Assembly: GCA_029449245.1 (NCBI GenBank)
Contig: JANATF010000007.1
Location: 992,001 to 1,056,000 of the forward strand
DNA from: Mortierella alpina
Lineage: Eukaryota; Mortierellomycota; Mortierellomycetes; Mortierellales; Mortierellaceae
Direction: 5' to 3'
Length of the DNA: 64,000 nt
The notes under the pieces: generated by a model
Databases searched by the model: none
What the model was told of the DNA's origin: nothing
The model's input: the letters and a program-made list of their open reading frames with translations, nothing else
Shown: positions 44,601-55,700 of the stretch, in pieces
How the letters are laid out: each line of letters opens with the position of its first letter
How positions within the stretch are numbered: the first letter of the stretch is position 1
Made by a program: the position numbers and the translations under genes

Positions 44601-47600
44601 TGGATACATCAGCAGCTGGAGGACTTTGGTATAACGGGACTTCAGGTCCGTGAGCTCATCGACTTTTTGAAGTTTGCTCTGGGGAGTGCCAACGCGGCAG
44701 TGCGCACCAACGCTGTCAGTGTTCTTGGTGTTCTTCGTCGATTCATCGGACCCGGTATGAATTACGCTTTGCGTCGCCCTTACAACGTATGTTGTCACAG
44801 CATGAAAACTAATCACATTTTTCTTGCATATAGGTATCCGATCGTTTGTCGAGGACTGTAATTCTGCGCTTCTAGCGACCATCGATACAGAGTTTGCAAA
44901 GGTCGCTGATATGGAGCCCCCACAAGTCTCGAAAGGAGTGGTCGAGGATAGCGCAGGAAGTGCGGCGGTGGAAGAGCTCTTCCCCAAGGTCGATATCAGT
45001 AGCCAGTTCACGTCGGCATTGCTCGAGGAGTGTGGAGACGCGAATTGGAAGGTGCGCAAGGAAGGTCTGGAAAAGGTTGCTGCAATTGTGGATTCCAACA
45101 AACGCATCAAGCCTAATCTGGGAGGTCTTCCCGGAGCCTTGAAACTTCGCCTTGCCGACAGTAATAAGAATCTACAGATCCTGACGATGGAGATTTGCAC
45201 CAACCTTGCTGTCGCTATGGGCAAGCCTTTCGACAAATATGCACGTATCTTGTGCTCCAATGTTGCAAGCTGCCTTACGGATCAGAAGGATAACGTCAGG
45301 GGTGCATCCATTGCAGCACTGGATGCCTTTGCGACGCAGTCAGGCCTAGACCCTTTAGTGTCATCGTTGGCAGTCTCGCTTGTTACCAACTCGCCCACCC
45401 TGCGAAAGGACCTCCTGATCTGGCTGACGACCTTTTGTAATGGTGCCAAGGAGCGTGAGGTTACCCTTCCGGACTTGTCGCTTCTCGCACCTCCGGTCTT
45501 GCAGTGTCTACAAGACCGGAGCCCTGACGTACGCAAAGCCGGCCAATCATTCCTTCCCATTCTGATGGTTAGCGTTGGATACGATGCCATTGTGGCAAAG
45601 TGCAGCGACCTCAAAGGCGCTGCCAAGTCGGCCATCATGCCCATGCTTGAAGCCGCCAAGCCTGCCCCACCACCACGTCCACCATCGGCGGCAGGAAACT
45701 CCAAGGTTCCTCCACCCGAGAGAGGAGCATTGAATACCCTTCCGAGCCTGCCCAAACCAGGAGTCAAGGCAGGAGTACGCCCTGGCGCATCGGCCATTGG
45801 CCAGCCCAAAGTGGCGCCTCGACCCGCTACTAGTGCAACACCAACCATTCCCGGTCCTTCTAGGGAACATCAGTCGTCGCCTACTCCAGCTTTGCCCTCC
45901 CTACCCTTGCCTGGGTCCGGTATCATGGCTCCAAGATCGCGACTGACCTTGAAAAAACCTGGACAGCCTACCCAGTCTGGATTGGATTCTGGCATCCCTG
46001 GCGCGCCGCAGCGGGTATCAAGGCTTCACGACATGCAACCGGATTACGACGACTACCAATCATCTTTTGCCATGTCTCAGCCTTCCACCAGTGTGGGCAT
46101 GCAGCAGCAGCGACCATTCGAGGCTATGGAGGGTGTGCACTCTACATCGCAGCCGCTCGATGGCTCGAGATCTATCGGGCCTAACGGTTTGAGCGGAATG
46201 GGAAACGGCCTCGCCATGAACAACAACGGCATGTCCCAACCACCACCAACAATTGTTGTTCCGCCATCGGCGCAAATTAAGCGTCTCTCGGTTTCTGGCG
46301 GGGACAGGCGAGGCGAGGCTGTCATGGACTTTCTTGTTACCCAAATCACGAGCGAGGATGCCATCCAGAGTATCGAGGCTTTGAAGCAGCTGGAGAAGGC
46401 GCTCCATGGACCCTTGGATGTCATCATTCCCCATATCAACGAGCTAGTCAATGCTCACACGCTACAGATCCGACTGGCCTACACCGGACTTGAGCAACGG
46501 AACAATTCGACGACCAGGGTCTGTAAACACCTGGTCAACTCGCTTGTCAGCATCTTTTCAAACAAGCAGCTTGCCTGTAAGGTTCAGTCTGATCCCCTGT
46601 ACAACCTCCTGCACGAGCTCGCCAGCCGACTGCTGGACAAGAATCTGGATAGGGTTGAGAGCGGTCAACAGCTCGCCAAGGCGCTGAATGTGACGATGGT
46701 GAAGGTTTTGGAAAACAGCAACCGCAATGCGACGTTCAGCGCGTTGCTCTTGATCTTGGTGCGCTGTGCGCAGCCGCTCAGGAACTTGGAGGATTCGACG
46801 CACCAGGCCAAATTTGGAGATTTAATCATGAAGTGTATCTGGAAACTGACCAAGACGATCAAGGAATGTGTTGCAGCAGGAACCCTCAAGGCTAACGAGC
46901 TGCTTGCAGACATGAATGACTTTTTGGTGTCGATCTCTCCTCCTGAATGGAAGCGGCGCGCTCAGGAAGGCGTGCCCTTGGGCGACATGCCTCTGAGGAC
47001 CGTCAAGACAGTTCTGGTGGAGCTGTCGTCCGGCATGGGCGATGAGGTCTTTAACCATCTGGATTTGATCCATGATCCCACAAAGTCGGCCATTCACCAG
47101 TATCTCGTCCATATGACTGGCTCCAAGAAGCGACCCATCACCCAAGTTCTAAACCCTGCTACCCAGCCTGTGCCCGGAAACACCAGCCGCATGTCTGTCG
47201 TTGGAGCCATGACCAATCAAAACCTGAGCGCCCACAACATGCTTCAACAACAACAGCAGCACATGAGAATGCAGCCGCCACAACTTCAGCAGTCGCCACA
47301 GTTTCAGCATAGGGCGCTTTCACCAAACATGTCTCATCAATCTGCGTTCGGAGGGCAGATGCAAGGAGGCTCTCCCAGCGCAATGTCCGGATTTGGCATG
47401 CAGCAGCCGCAGTTACAACAGCAGCCTGCTCAGAATGAGTTTGGCGGCGCAGGCGCAAATGCTAATCGATTGAGTATGACCATGGGATCTCCTTTGAGCC
47501 AGAGCCAGAGTGTGAGCGGTGCGAGCGAGTCCAAGAGCACGGAGGATGCATCGGGCACATCAGAGACAGAGATGAACAGTCGACTCACGCAGATCTTTAC

Positions 47601-48804
47601 GAAGATTGGCACTCGCGAGGAAACGAAGCAGGTAAAAACTCGTTAGACTAAGACGGATACAAGATGTTGTTGTACTTTGGTAAACCTAACCACATGTTCC
47701 TCGCCTTTGCACTCTTCCATAGGGTATTGCTGATTTGTATCAGTTCCAAAAGATGTACCCCAACATGGAGTCCAAGGTGAACGCACAGTTGGCCAAGACG
47801 GGAACTTTCTTCCAGAGCTATATTCGACGTGGTCTTGCGAACTTGGAGGCTGAGGCCAATGCCGCGGCGGCCAATGGCGGCTCGTCTGCAGGTGGTGCAG
47901 GAGGTCTGACAGGATCTCCAACGGTGAGGGATCGCGAGGTGGCGGATATTATCGCAGCGAGAAAACGCGAGAGCGTGCTCTCCATGGCCAACTCTGAGAG
48001 TGGAATGAGCACGACCGGCAGCTTGTCCGCTGACCCATCTGAATCGTACAAGGATCGACTCGCGCGACTGCAGCAGATGTTTGGTTACAAATCGGTAAGT
48101 TTACTGAATTGAAAGCAGAATTTTGTTTATTTTAATCAAAGAAGGGCCTGTTGCTGATTCAGTCCTGTGATTTTAATGTGTGGTGCGATATGTAGGAGTC
48201 CAAGACGCCCTCGCCAGTGCAGGATGGCTATGACCCAAGGATGGTAGATGCTGGTCGCAATAGCCCCAGTCTGAGCGCACGGCAACAGCAGGAGCTAGAC
48301 TTTCAACAACATCAATTGCAACAGCAGCAAATTTTGGCGCAACATAGCCGATCCCGTCCATCGTCGTTGTACCAGACCTCCTTTACGGCAGCCTCGACCG
48401 CATCCCCGACCGCATCGCAGTTTGGCAATTCTATCAGCGGCATGCATTCGCCCTATCAGACACATTTCGGCCAACAGCAGGATGGCAGCAGTGGCAGCAA
48501 CAGTGGTAATGGCTTTTCGTCTACTGGACATGCCGGTATGGGCATGGGCATGGGCATGGGCGGCATGTCGCCATCGAATTCTGCGCCGTCGCTGCAGTCG
48601 CTGCAAGATTCCATGGCTGCTAAAGAGCGCGCACAGACAGTGGCGCTGATGAAGGAGAGGCTGGCCAAAATGAAGTCCCAGACCCTGACGTCGTCGCAGC
48701 TCGCACTTCAGCACTACCATCAGCAGCAGGCAGCCTCAGGATCCGGATCAGATCAGCAAGCAGGAGGAGGACAAGGAGGACAGGGTGGACAGCACTACTT
48801 TTAG
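41604..48804 (+). CDS. XMAP215/Dis1/Stu2 family microtubule polymerase, long form
   Basis: Eleven exons: 41604-41678, 41787-41974, 42157-42283, 42386-42465, 42557-43070, 43172-43363, 43451-43864, 43953-44754, 44834-47631, 47723-48094 and 48196-48804; in frame, 2,056 aa. The family adds tubulin to microtubule plus ends. TOG-type arrays start near NWKARVSAYEELAKLF (TOG1), WQERKEALDGLLVHCKAQ (TOG2, after an acidic linker), SSWKVRLEAMEKLHELV (TOG3) and ANWKVRKEGLEKVAAIVD (TOG4). A fifth, more diverged helical domain lies at about residues 1280-1560 (VMDFLVTQITSEDAIQSI). Between TOG4 and this domain is a Pro/Ser-rich linker. The tail contains QGIADLYQFQKMYPNM, the conserved C-terminal module, then Gln/Gly-rich sequence. 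Yeasts have two TOG domains; this is the long animal-like type (about 2,000 aa). Confidence 0.93.
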
Positions 48805-50688
48805 ATTCTTTGGCACATTTTCTTTTTTTTTTTTTTCGTTTCTTGCATATTCTGTTTGCCTGTAGATAAATCTTTACTATGATGAACAACTCGCGGTACT
48901 TATCTCTCTTGACCCACTCGAGCAACTGCTTGAGCAATTGCTCCGTTTTTTGCTCGCTGCATTACAAGGGAGTCTAATCATGTTAAGGTTAGGCGAGCAT
49001 TGATTGCTCTAGCAAGAACCGAGCAGGTGCTCGAGCAAAAGTTGGGCGTTGCTCGTTTGATATATTCGCTGTTGTCAAAAAAGAAATGGTAATGAGGGAC
49101 TTGTCGTTTGAGCTAACCGTCGCTCGCATGAATCGAGAACATGTTTCGCGTAGTCCTTGTAACGACGGGCTTTAAGCATCCGCTCAATGAAATGTATACA
49201 GTGATCTTGAGGAGAGGTGGTGTACCCGGTTCTGACGGATGGGTAGTGCAGCCTGGCGTCAAGACCCGGCGTCAATGAAACGAACCTCACCTTGGTATAG
49301 GACCTGCCACAAAGATCTACTACCGATTACAGATCGCAATCTTTTCTCTGTGAGCAAAGTCTTCATGTTTTTGCGAGGCGGATAAGGGATGGAATATAGT
49401 AGAATTACGAAAACGACATTTGGTGCAGTGCCAACATGTGCTATGTCGTTGCTTTTATCATGACGGCGACTACCTTGAAGCAGTAACTCCTTTTGTCGCA
49501 CCCACTTTCCTCCTCGTTGGCAATGGCCGCTATCAGCTTTAGGGGAACGTGGTACCGTATGCGGTTAGCCGTAATATTAGAGGGCTACGAACTCCAGTGC
49601 AAGTCGGGCACCGCTGGCTTGTGTAAGAATGCCGTTGCAGAAGTCTAACAGGTAAGCCTATCAAGGTGTCTAGCCAACGCATATCCACACTACCTTATTA
49701 AGAAAGTAGCTTTAAAAGAACCATGCCAGGACTTTAGGCGGTTCTGACCGTCGAGTTCCGATAAGCCAGGTACTCGTTGAGTGTTGGTAAGTGGCGGCTA
49801 TACAATTGTTTTAATACCGGGTGTCAAGGTTGAGGGTGTCATGAACCGCTTGCCGCATTGAATGCGCGTACGATTGCTGTGCTTCAGATTTGCTGCTGCC
49901 TTGGCCTTGGCGGCTCTCTTTTTGTTGTAGCGCCTTGAGTGCGGTGCAGACGGAGTAGCTTGTCACTGCTACTAATGCGGATATTGCTGATGTACAAGCT
50001 ATTGCGGATAGGATCGCAAGGCTTGGCGTCCTACGGTAAACTTGCGGAAGACCTACACGGATAGTTCTAGCTCTACACAATTGATTCATCCGCCCCGGTA
50101 CTCTTCGGCTCTGGTTTTGGCGGTTACCCTTATGCCTGACTTCCTGCATGGCGACTCTTGTAAAGCCATCTAGCTCTATTTTACGCACCAGGAAAGTATT
50201 GAACTAAATAAGAAGCTGTTTCTTTTTTTTTCTCACAATCATCTTCACAGAGCCTTCATAACAACGTCTATTTGGAACAAACCTAAGTGATAATTTTAAC
50301 GTGTTCTGAACGTTGCAAGCTGTCGGGGGGCCGCTTTTTGACAAAATGTTGTACGGGATCGTAGAGATATACCCTATGGTAGTCGTATGCTCATGTTGAA
50401 TATGCCTCTGTTCCTTGTGGAGATCAGCTCTTCTTGCAATATGCAACCTCGAGGTTTTTATTACTTCTTGCCTGGTTCCTTTTGGTAACCGCGAAAGAAG
50501 ATGTTATTGATGGCTGATGATGGCAGGTGGCTACAATAGCTTTGGGATAACTAACGGCTTTGCGTACTGTCCGGCGTTTCTTTGGATCTGGAATCGTTTA
50601 ATCACACTGAACTGTGCAAATAGTGATTGAGCAATTGATTTTCTTTTATTTGCTTCCATGTGTCGCCTTTTTTCTAGAGATGATGTTT
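48805..50688. other. Gene-poor convergent interval
   Basis: About 1.9 kb between the XMAP215 and ARG7 stops. It starts with a T-rich 3' UTR and then the GAGCA/TGCTC word cluster. A 125-codon minus-strand frame at 50188-49811 has one hydrophobic segment but no recognisable family and may be chance or a relic. The rest shows nothing. Confidence 0.5.
48918..49062. repeat. Cluster of GAGCA/TGCTC words
   Basis: Within about 145 bp the word GAGCA occurs five times and its complement TGCTC five times, in pairs such as GAGCAATTGCTC and GTGCTCGAGCA. By chance a given five-base word is expected well under once here. I see no matching cluster within 2 kb that would make a transposon pair. Confidence 0.75.
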
Positions 50689-52229
50689 TCAAGACCGGTA
50701 GTCGGCATTGATGGAGATGTACTCGTGGGAGAGGTCGCAGGTCCAGTACGCGGTCTTCTCAGAACCGATGTTGAGATCAACTCTGATCTCAAGGTCCTCC
50801 ATCTTGAGGATCTCGCTCGCACGCGTCTCATCGACCTGTTCGGGCTCACCGTTGACCAGCAATTTGAGAGGCTCCGAGTTATCCATGGGGATGAAGGACA
50901 CCGAGACCTTCTTGGGGTCAATTTCCTTCACGCCCGAGTATCCGACCGCGCACAGGATGCGGCCCCAGTTGGCGTCCTGGCCATAGAGAGCGGTCTTGAC
51001 TAAGGAAGATGTCGCGATCGTCGAGGCCACTGTCTTAGCAGCTTCGAATGAAGGTGCGCCCTGAGAAAAAAGAGAATGGGGAGCGTGAAAGATAAGGAAT
51101 GGTTTTTTATGGTTAGTGTGTGGTTAGTACTGGTGAGAAAAAAATAATAATATACATGACTGTAGGCAATTTGCATGTGTTTCCTCCAAAATACGCGGCA
51201 TTTTGGGAGATCAAAAAAAAAAAATACCTCAACAGCGACCTTGACAAACTTGGTTGCACCCTCTCCATCGCGCACCACCAACTGCGACAACTCCTGAGCA
51301 AACTCGGTCAAGTTCTCTCTGAACGCCTCAAAGTCCTTGCTCGTCACGTCACTGACCACCAACTTTCCCTCGGTTGCACACGCATTCGCCAGGACCGCGA
51401 CCGTATCGTTGGTACTCATGTCTCCATCCACACTGATAGCATTGAACGACCGATCCACCGCATGCGTCAGCGCATACTGCAACAGATTCGGCTCAATCCC
51501 CAAATCCGTCACAATCGTTCCCAAAAGTGTTGCCATGTTGGGGTGAATCATGCCGGCGCCCTTGGTGATACCCGCGATCCGGTATTCGACCTTGGACTCT
51601 GGCAATTGAAACGTCTTAGATCGCAGTTTCGGGAACGTGTCCGTGGTCATGTAGGCCTGTGCACAATCCATCCAGTGATCATGGGTCGATCCCAATGCGG
51701 CCTTGGAGTCCTGGATACCCTTCAAGATCTTTTCCATGTTCAATGGCTGTCCAATCACTCCTGTCGACATGACCAGACTCGACCGTTCGTGGCCCGTGAG
51801 TGTGTCCAGTCCCCGTTGCATCTCCTTGGCATCGGCGAGTCCCTTGGCGCCTGTGACAGCATTCGCACAGCCAGAGTTGGTGACCAGGCCGTGGATGGCC
51901 TTGCCGCCATTGTCTTGGAGACGGTCTCGGGAGACGACGACGGGCGCGGCCTGGAAGACGTTCTTGGTAAAGACCGCGGCGGCGGAGCATGGATACGAGG
52001 GCGAGGTGATCAGGGCCAGATCCTTGGCGCCCGACTTTTTCACCGAGGAGGAGATACCCGAGACGAGGAAACCCTTGGGGTAGGTGCCTGTGGTGGGGAT
52101 GAGCTTTCGTTTGGCAAGAGGGAGGGACGCGGAGGTTGGGGGAGCCTTGGTGGAGTAGGCGGCGAGGTGAGACGACGTCGAGGAGGTAGACGCGAGAGAG
52201 CGGCGGGCAAAGGCGAGGAAGGAGGACAT
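50689..52229 (-). CDS. ARG7: Mitochondrial ornithine acetyltransferase (ArgJ family)
   Basis: Two exons, 52229-51228 and 51060-50689, 457 aa. The enzyme moves the acetyl group from N-acetylornithine to glutamate in the cyclic arginine pathway; many members also make acetylglutamate from acetyl-CoA. The N-terminus ([20 protein letters not shown], then AAYSTKA) is a typical mitochondrial leader. Conserved motifs include [37 protein letters not shown] and [17 protein letters not shown]. The proenzyme is expected to cut itself between Ala and Thr in NMATLLG, leaving Thr as nucleophile. Exon 2 has GQDANWGRI and ends [12 protein letters not shown], as in the family. The intron has an A12 run (T-rich on the coding strand) directly after its donor. 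Confidence 0.95.
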
Positions 52230-52739
52230 GATGGGAGTGTGATATTATGTTGTTGCAGCGGGTGTCCTTTTCTTTTTTTTCGTCGATTGTTGGTAGGGTG
52301 CTTTCCTATATGCTAAAGGGCTCAAGATGCAAACTAGGATGTGGGAGGTGGGAGGTGGGATGGAATGCAAAAGAACCAACGGAAGAGGTGAGAATGGAGG
52401 TGAGGACTGAGCGCCTTTTTCGTTTTCAGTTTGCGCATTTTAAAGGTGCGCACATCCACCGACAGTCACTCCCATCTGTTCGATCGTACGTGAGTCAAGC
52501 GAGAAGCGCGTCTGTGGACCGGCGGCGGAGTTTCAAACGGAAACGATCTTCACAAACCTACAGACTGTGTTCACGCTGAATCACTTTTCCATCGTGCGTC
52601 TTCTTCTTCTTCGTCCTCTGCTTTATCTTCATCTTTATAATCTCTCTATCTCCAGATACGTATGAGGATGCACAGGTAGCATGGAATGTGGTTACATCCT
52701 CACGCAACTGCAGGTGTAGCTTGCAGCGATGTAGAGATC

Positions 52740-55700
52740 TTAGGCTGCGATCTTGGAGACATCAAAGAACTGGTCCAGATTTTTGAGCCACGAGCACATC
52801 TCATCCCAGGACGGCGCTTGCAGCAGGTACGTTATGTTGGCCTGGTAGATTACAAATACAAACTGACGCTATAGAGTCAACAGAAACATAAACACCAGAG
52901 CAGGTCAGCCAAAAAGACATGAAAGTGACACTCAGCTTCGACCTACGACCAGGCAAAAATCAACTTACGTTCAGCATCTCGACAAAATCCGGCTTGTAGG
53001 CAACACTCACATTCTCCAAGTTCACAGCTCCTAGTTCCTCAGTCTCCGAGTTGTTGGCATAAATATACATGTATGGCCGACGGATCACAAACCATCGCTT
53101 CACCCACACATCGTCTTGCAGTTCTGGATAGTGAAGGTAGCCCTTCTTCGAAACGTTGTCACTAACAAAGCGTAATGAAATGCAAGCTCGTATTAATAAA
53201 AGAAGAGGAGAATATACAGCCAGCAAAGAAAAGACTTCATGAGCAACAGAGGCAGCAAATACACGTACCTCTTGGTGATGAACTTGACTTCAGACTGGAA
53301 TCGTATTGCTGCACGCGACGCCTTTCCACCATCGGCATTCTCAGAGTCACTCGCGGCTGAGTTTTGGCACAGTAGCTGTTGGTTCGGAAAAAGAAGAATT
53401 GCTCTGTCAGTTTGGCTATTAAAGAACTTTCTCCGACGCAGATCGGTTCGATCACCATGTTGGGCATCATAAAACACTCACCTGTTCAGCCGTCAGGGGT
53501 TTGCGGCTCCAAAGTTGTACCATTCGCTGCAAGAGGTCCATTGAACGTTGATCCAATTCAACGGGCTCTTGTCCTTGATCATCCTCGCTCTTGCTTTCGT
53601 GAACTCCATCCACCGCCGTCACTGCCTCGTCACCTGTCGGAATACTCACAGGGACTGTAATGCATTGGAGCTGCAGAAACTGCCTTGTTTTCTCAACCTC
53701 CTCCTGCCTATTGATCGTTATCGTCCTTGCATTATATCCCTTCACGAGCGAGAGCCCTCGAGGCTTCCAACTTCCCAACACCTCCTCGCCACGGACGTAC
53801 CCGCCTGTAGCTTTCGTACTCCACAGATCCGATACCTTCTTGGTCACAATAGGCTTGAGGCTCAGCAAGAACAATCCACTCATCCTCGAGAGAATCCGGG
53901 TCGACACCAAAAATGAGGTCAGCTTGGACGGCGCGCGCGCCTCTCGGTCCTGAATCTGCATGGCTACGTCCATTTGAAAGCGGATCGGTTCTGGACATTT
54001 CTCGGCTTCAATGAACCATGTCAGCGTCATCACCACGCGCGTACCCGAGGCTGTGACCCTGTTCAAGAACAAAGAATCGTGGAGGCTGCTGTCCCATGAC
54101 GCTTGAACAACCAACTCACTTGTACCGAACATTGGATACTCCACTGTTTGGCCAGGCACAATATTGAGCGAGATGTCGTCGCGAGGTGGAGAATCCGACA
54201 CGCGTCCTTTGTTGTCCACAAGTCGCACTCGGCCTACTAGGATGTCTGTGACCTTGGTCCAAAGGAATTGCCGCCCGGATGTGTGTGAGAGCGACAATAT
54301 GATCCGTCGCTGCAATCCTTGTCGAAGCTGGAATGCTCCGGTGTCCATCACCGCGTATGAATGCACTTGAACTGGCACATATTCGCCTTCCGGTGCCTGT
54401 TCGCACAATTGTACAAACGCCAGAATATCATGGTGCTCCTCCAATGATGGCTCATCCTTTGATCGACCGTCCGAGAGAGTGCCTGCTGAGCTCACACTAT
54501 TCACGGATGCACGATGGTTGTTTCCATTGACGCCTGGCTGCCCCACCATTGCATATCCATTGTTTGAAATCGTGAATTGCTGTTGAAGCTGCGCTTGACT
54601 GGCTGTTTCTTGCTCCATGTCCCATTTCTCCCACCCTTCTAGAGTCGCTGTCCGGGCTTGACCAAACACCTCAAAATGCAGGCATCCGTTCGTCAGCACA
54701 TCAAGCATCGGCTGCGTCACAATCATGGAAAGCGTTTGCGTGAATCCAAAAAAGATGGGCTTGTCCTCAAATCCATTGACAGGATCAGTCGCAAAAACCT
54801 TGTCCCCCGTCGTGTTGGGTGTTGCACTTCCAAAATTTGACAATCGGAATTGAGCATGCACCTGGGTATATAGCTGTTCAGAGAGACCTTCTATCGCCAA
54901 GAGGGAGATCTCAAACAAAAGTTGATCGCCCACGCCGACCAGAATGTCCGCGCCTCCCTCCATGGTCATGTTGTTGTTGCCAAGGCGTGGCCGCTCGCGA
55001 CTCTGACCTCGGCTAGGACCTCGGCTGGGACCACGGCTCTGGACCAGTGTCGTTGGCGAATTGGGAGCTGAAGGCACTGGCGACAGACTGTTGCGATTCC
55101 TGTTGTCACTATGGCTAAGTGGCGTCAGTCCTATGCGGCATCGGCCCATGGTCCTTCCCGTAATGCGGCATAAAATGGGGACGACGCTTTCCAAGAACTG
55201 CATCTTGATGAGACTCTTCAGCGACACGGATGCGCCTCCAATAAACGTGAATCTCGGGCATGGCGTCTCGTAAAAGGGGTCCTCCATGTTGAAATGCTTC
55301 CGGTACTGCGGCCGGTCCACAAAATTGTAAAGGCTCCTCATCCGATGGAGCCTCACTCGGAGTTTGTCAAGGGACCAGAGATAAATCGAGTGGTGCTTGT
55401 TGTCGATCACCTTGACACCAACGCAGGGTCGCTTTAGGTTGGCAAGTGATGTCGCCTCGTCGCTGTTGAATTGTGAGAGATTCGATGTGCTCTCCCAGAA
55501 TGAGGCTGGGTTCGCAAACGGTCCTGCCTCAATGATCGTGAACTGGTAGACCACTTGCTTTGACAGCTCCCGACTGATAACGTTGGCTTCCTTGATTACG
55601 GCTGCATCAGCAATGATGGTCTCGGCCATGTGGACGCTCCGTTGCGCCCTCCACCGCTTCAAGGTTTTGTAAATGACCCTCAGCTCATAGTCAGAGTAGA

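Noticed and set aside
49811-50188. 125-codon minus-strand frame with one hydrophobic segment
   Set aside because: No recognisable family, no splice or promoter support; kept only as a remark in the interval entry.
51120-52316. 398-codon plus-strand open frame
   Set aside because: It is the antisense of ARG7, crosses its intron and has an Arg/His/Gly-rich composition typical of a shadow frame.
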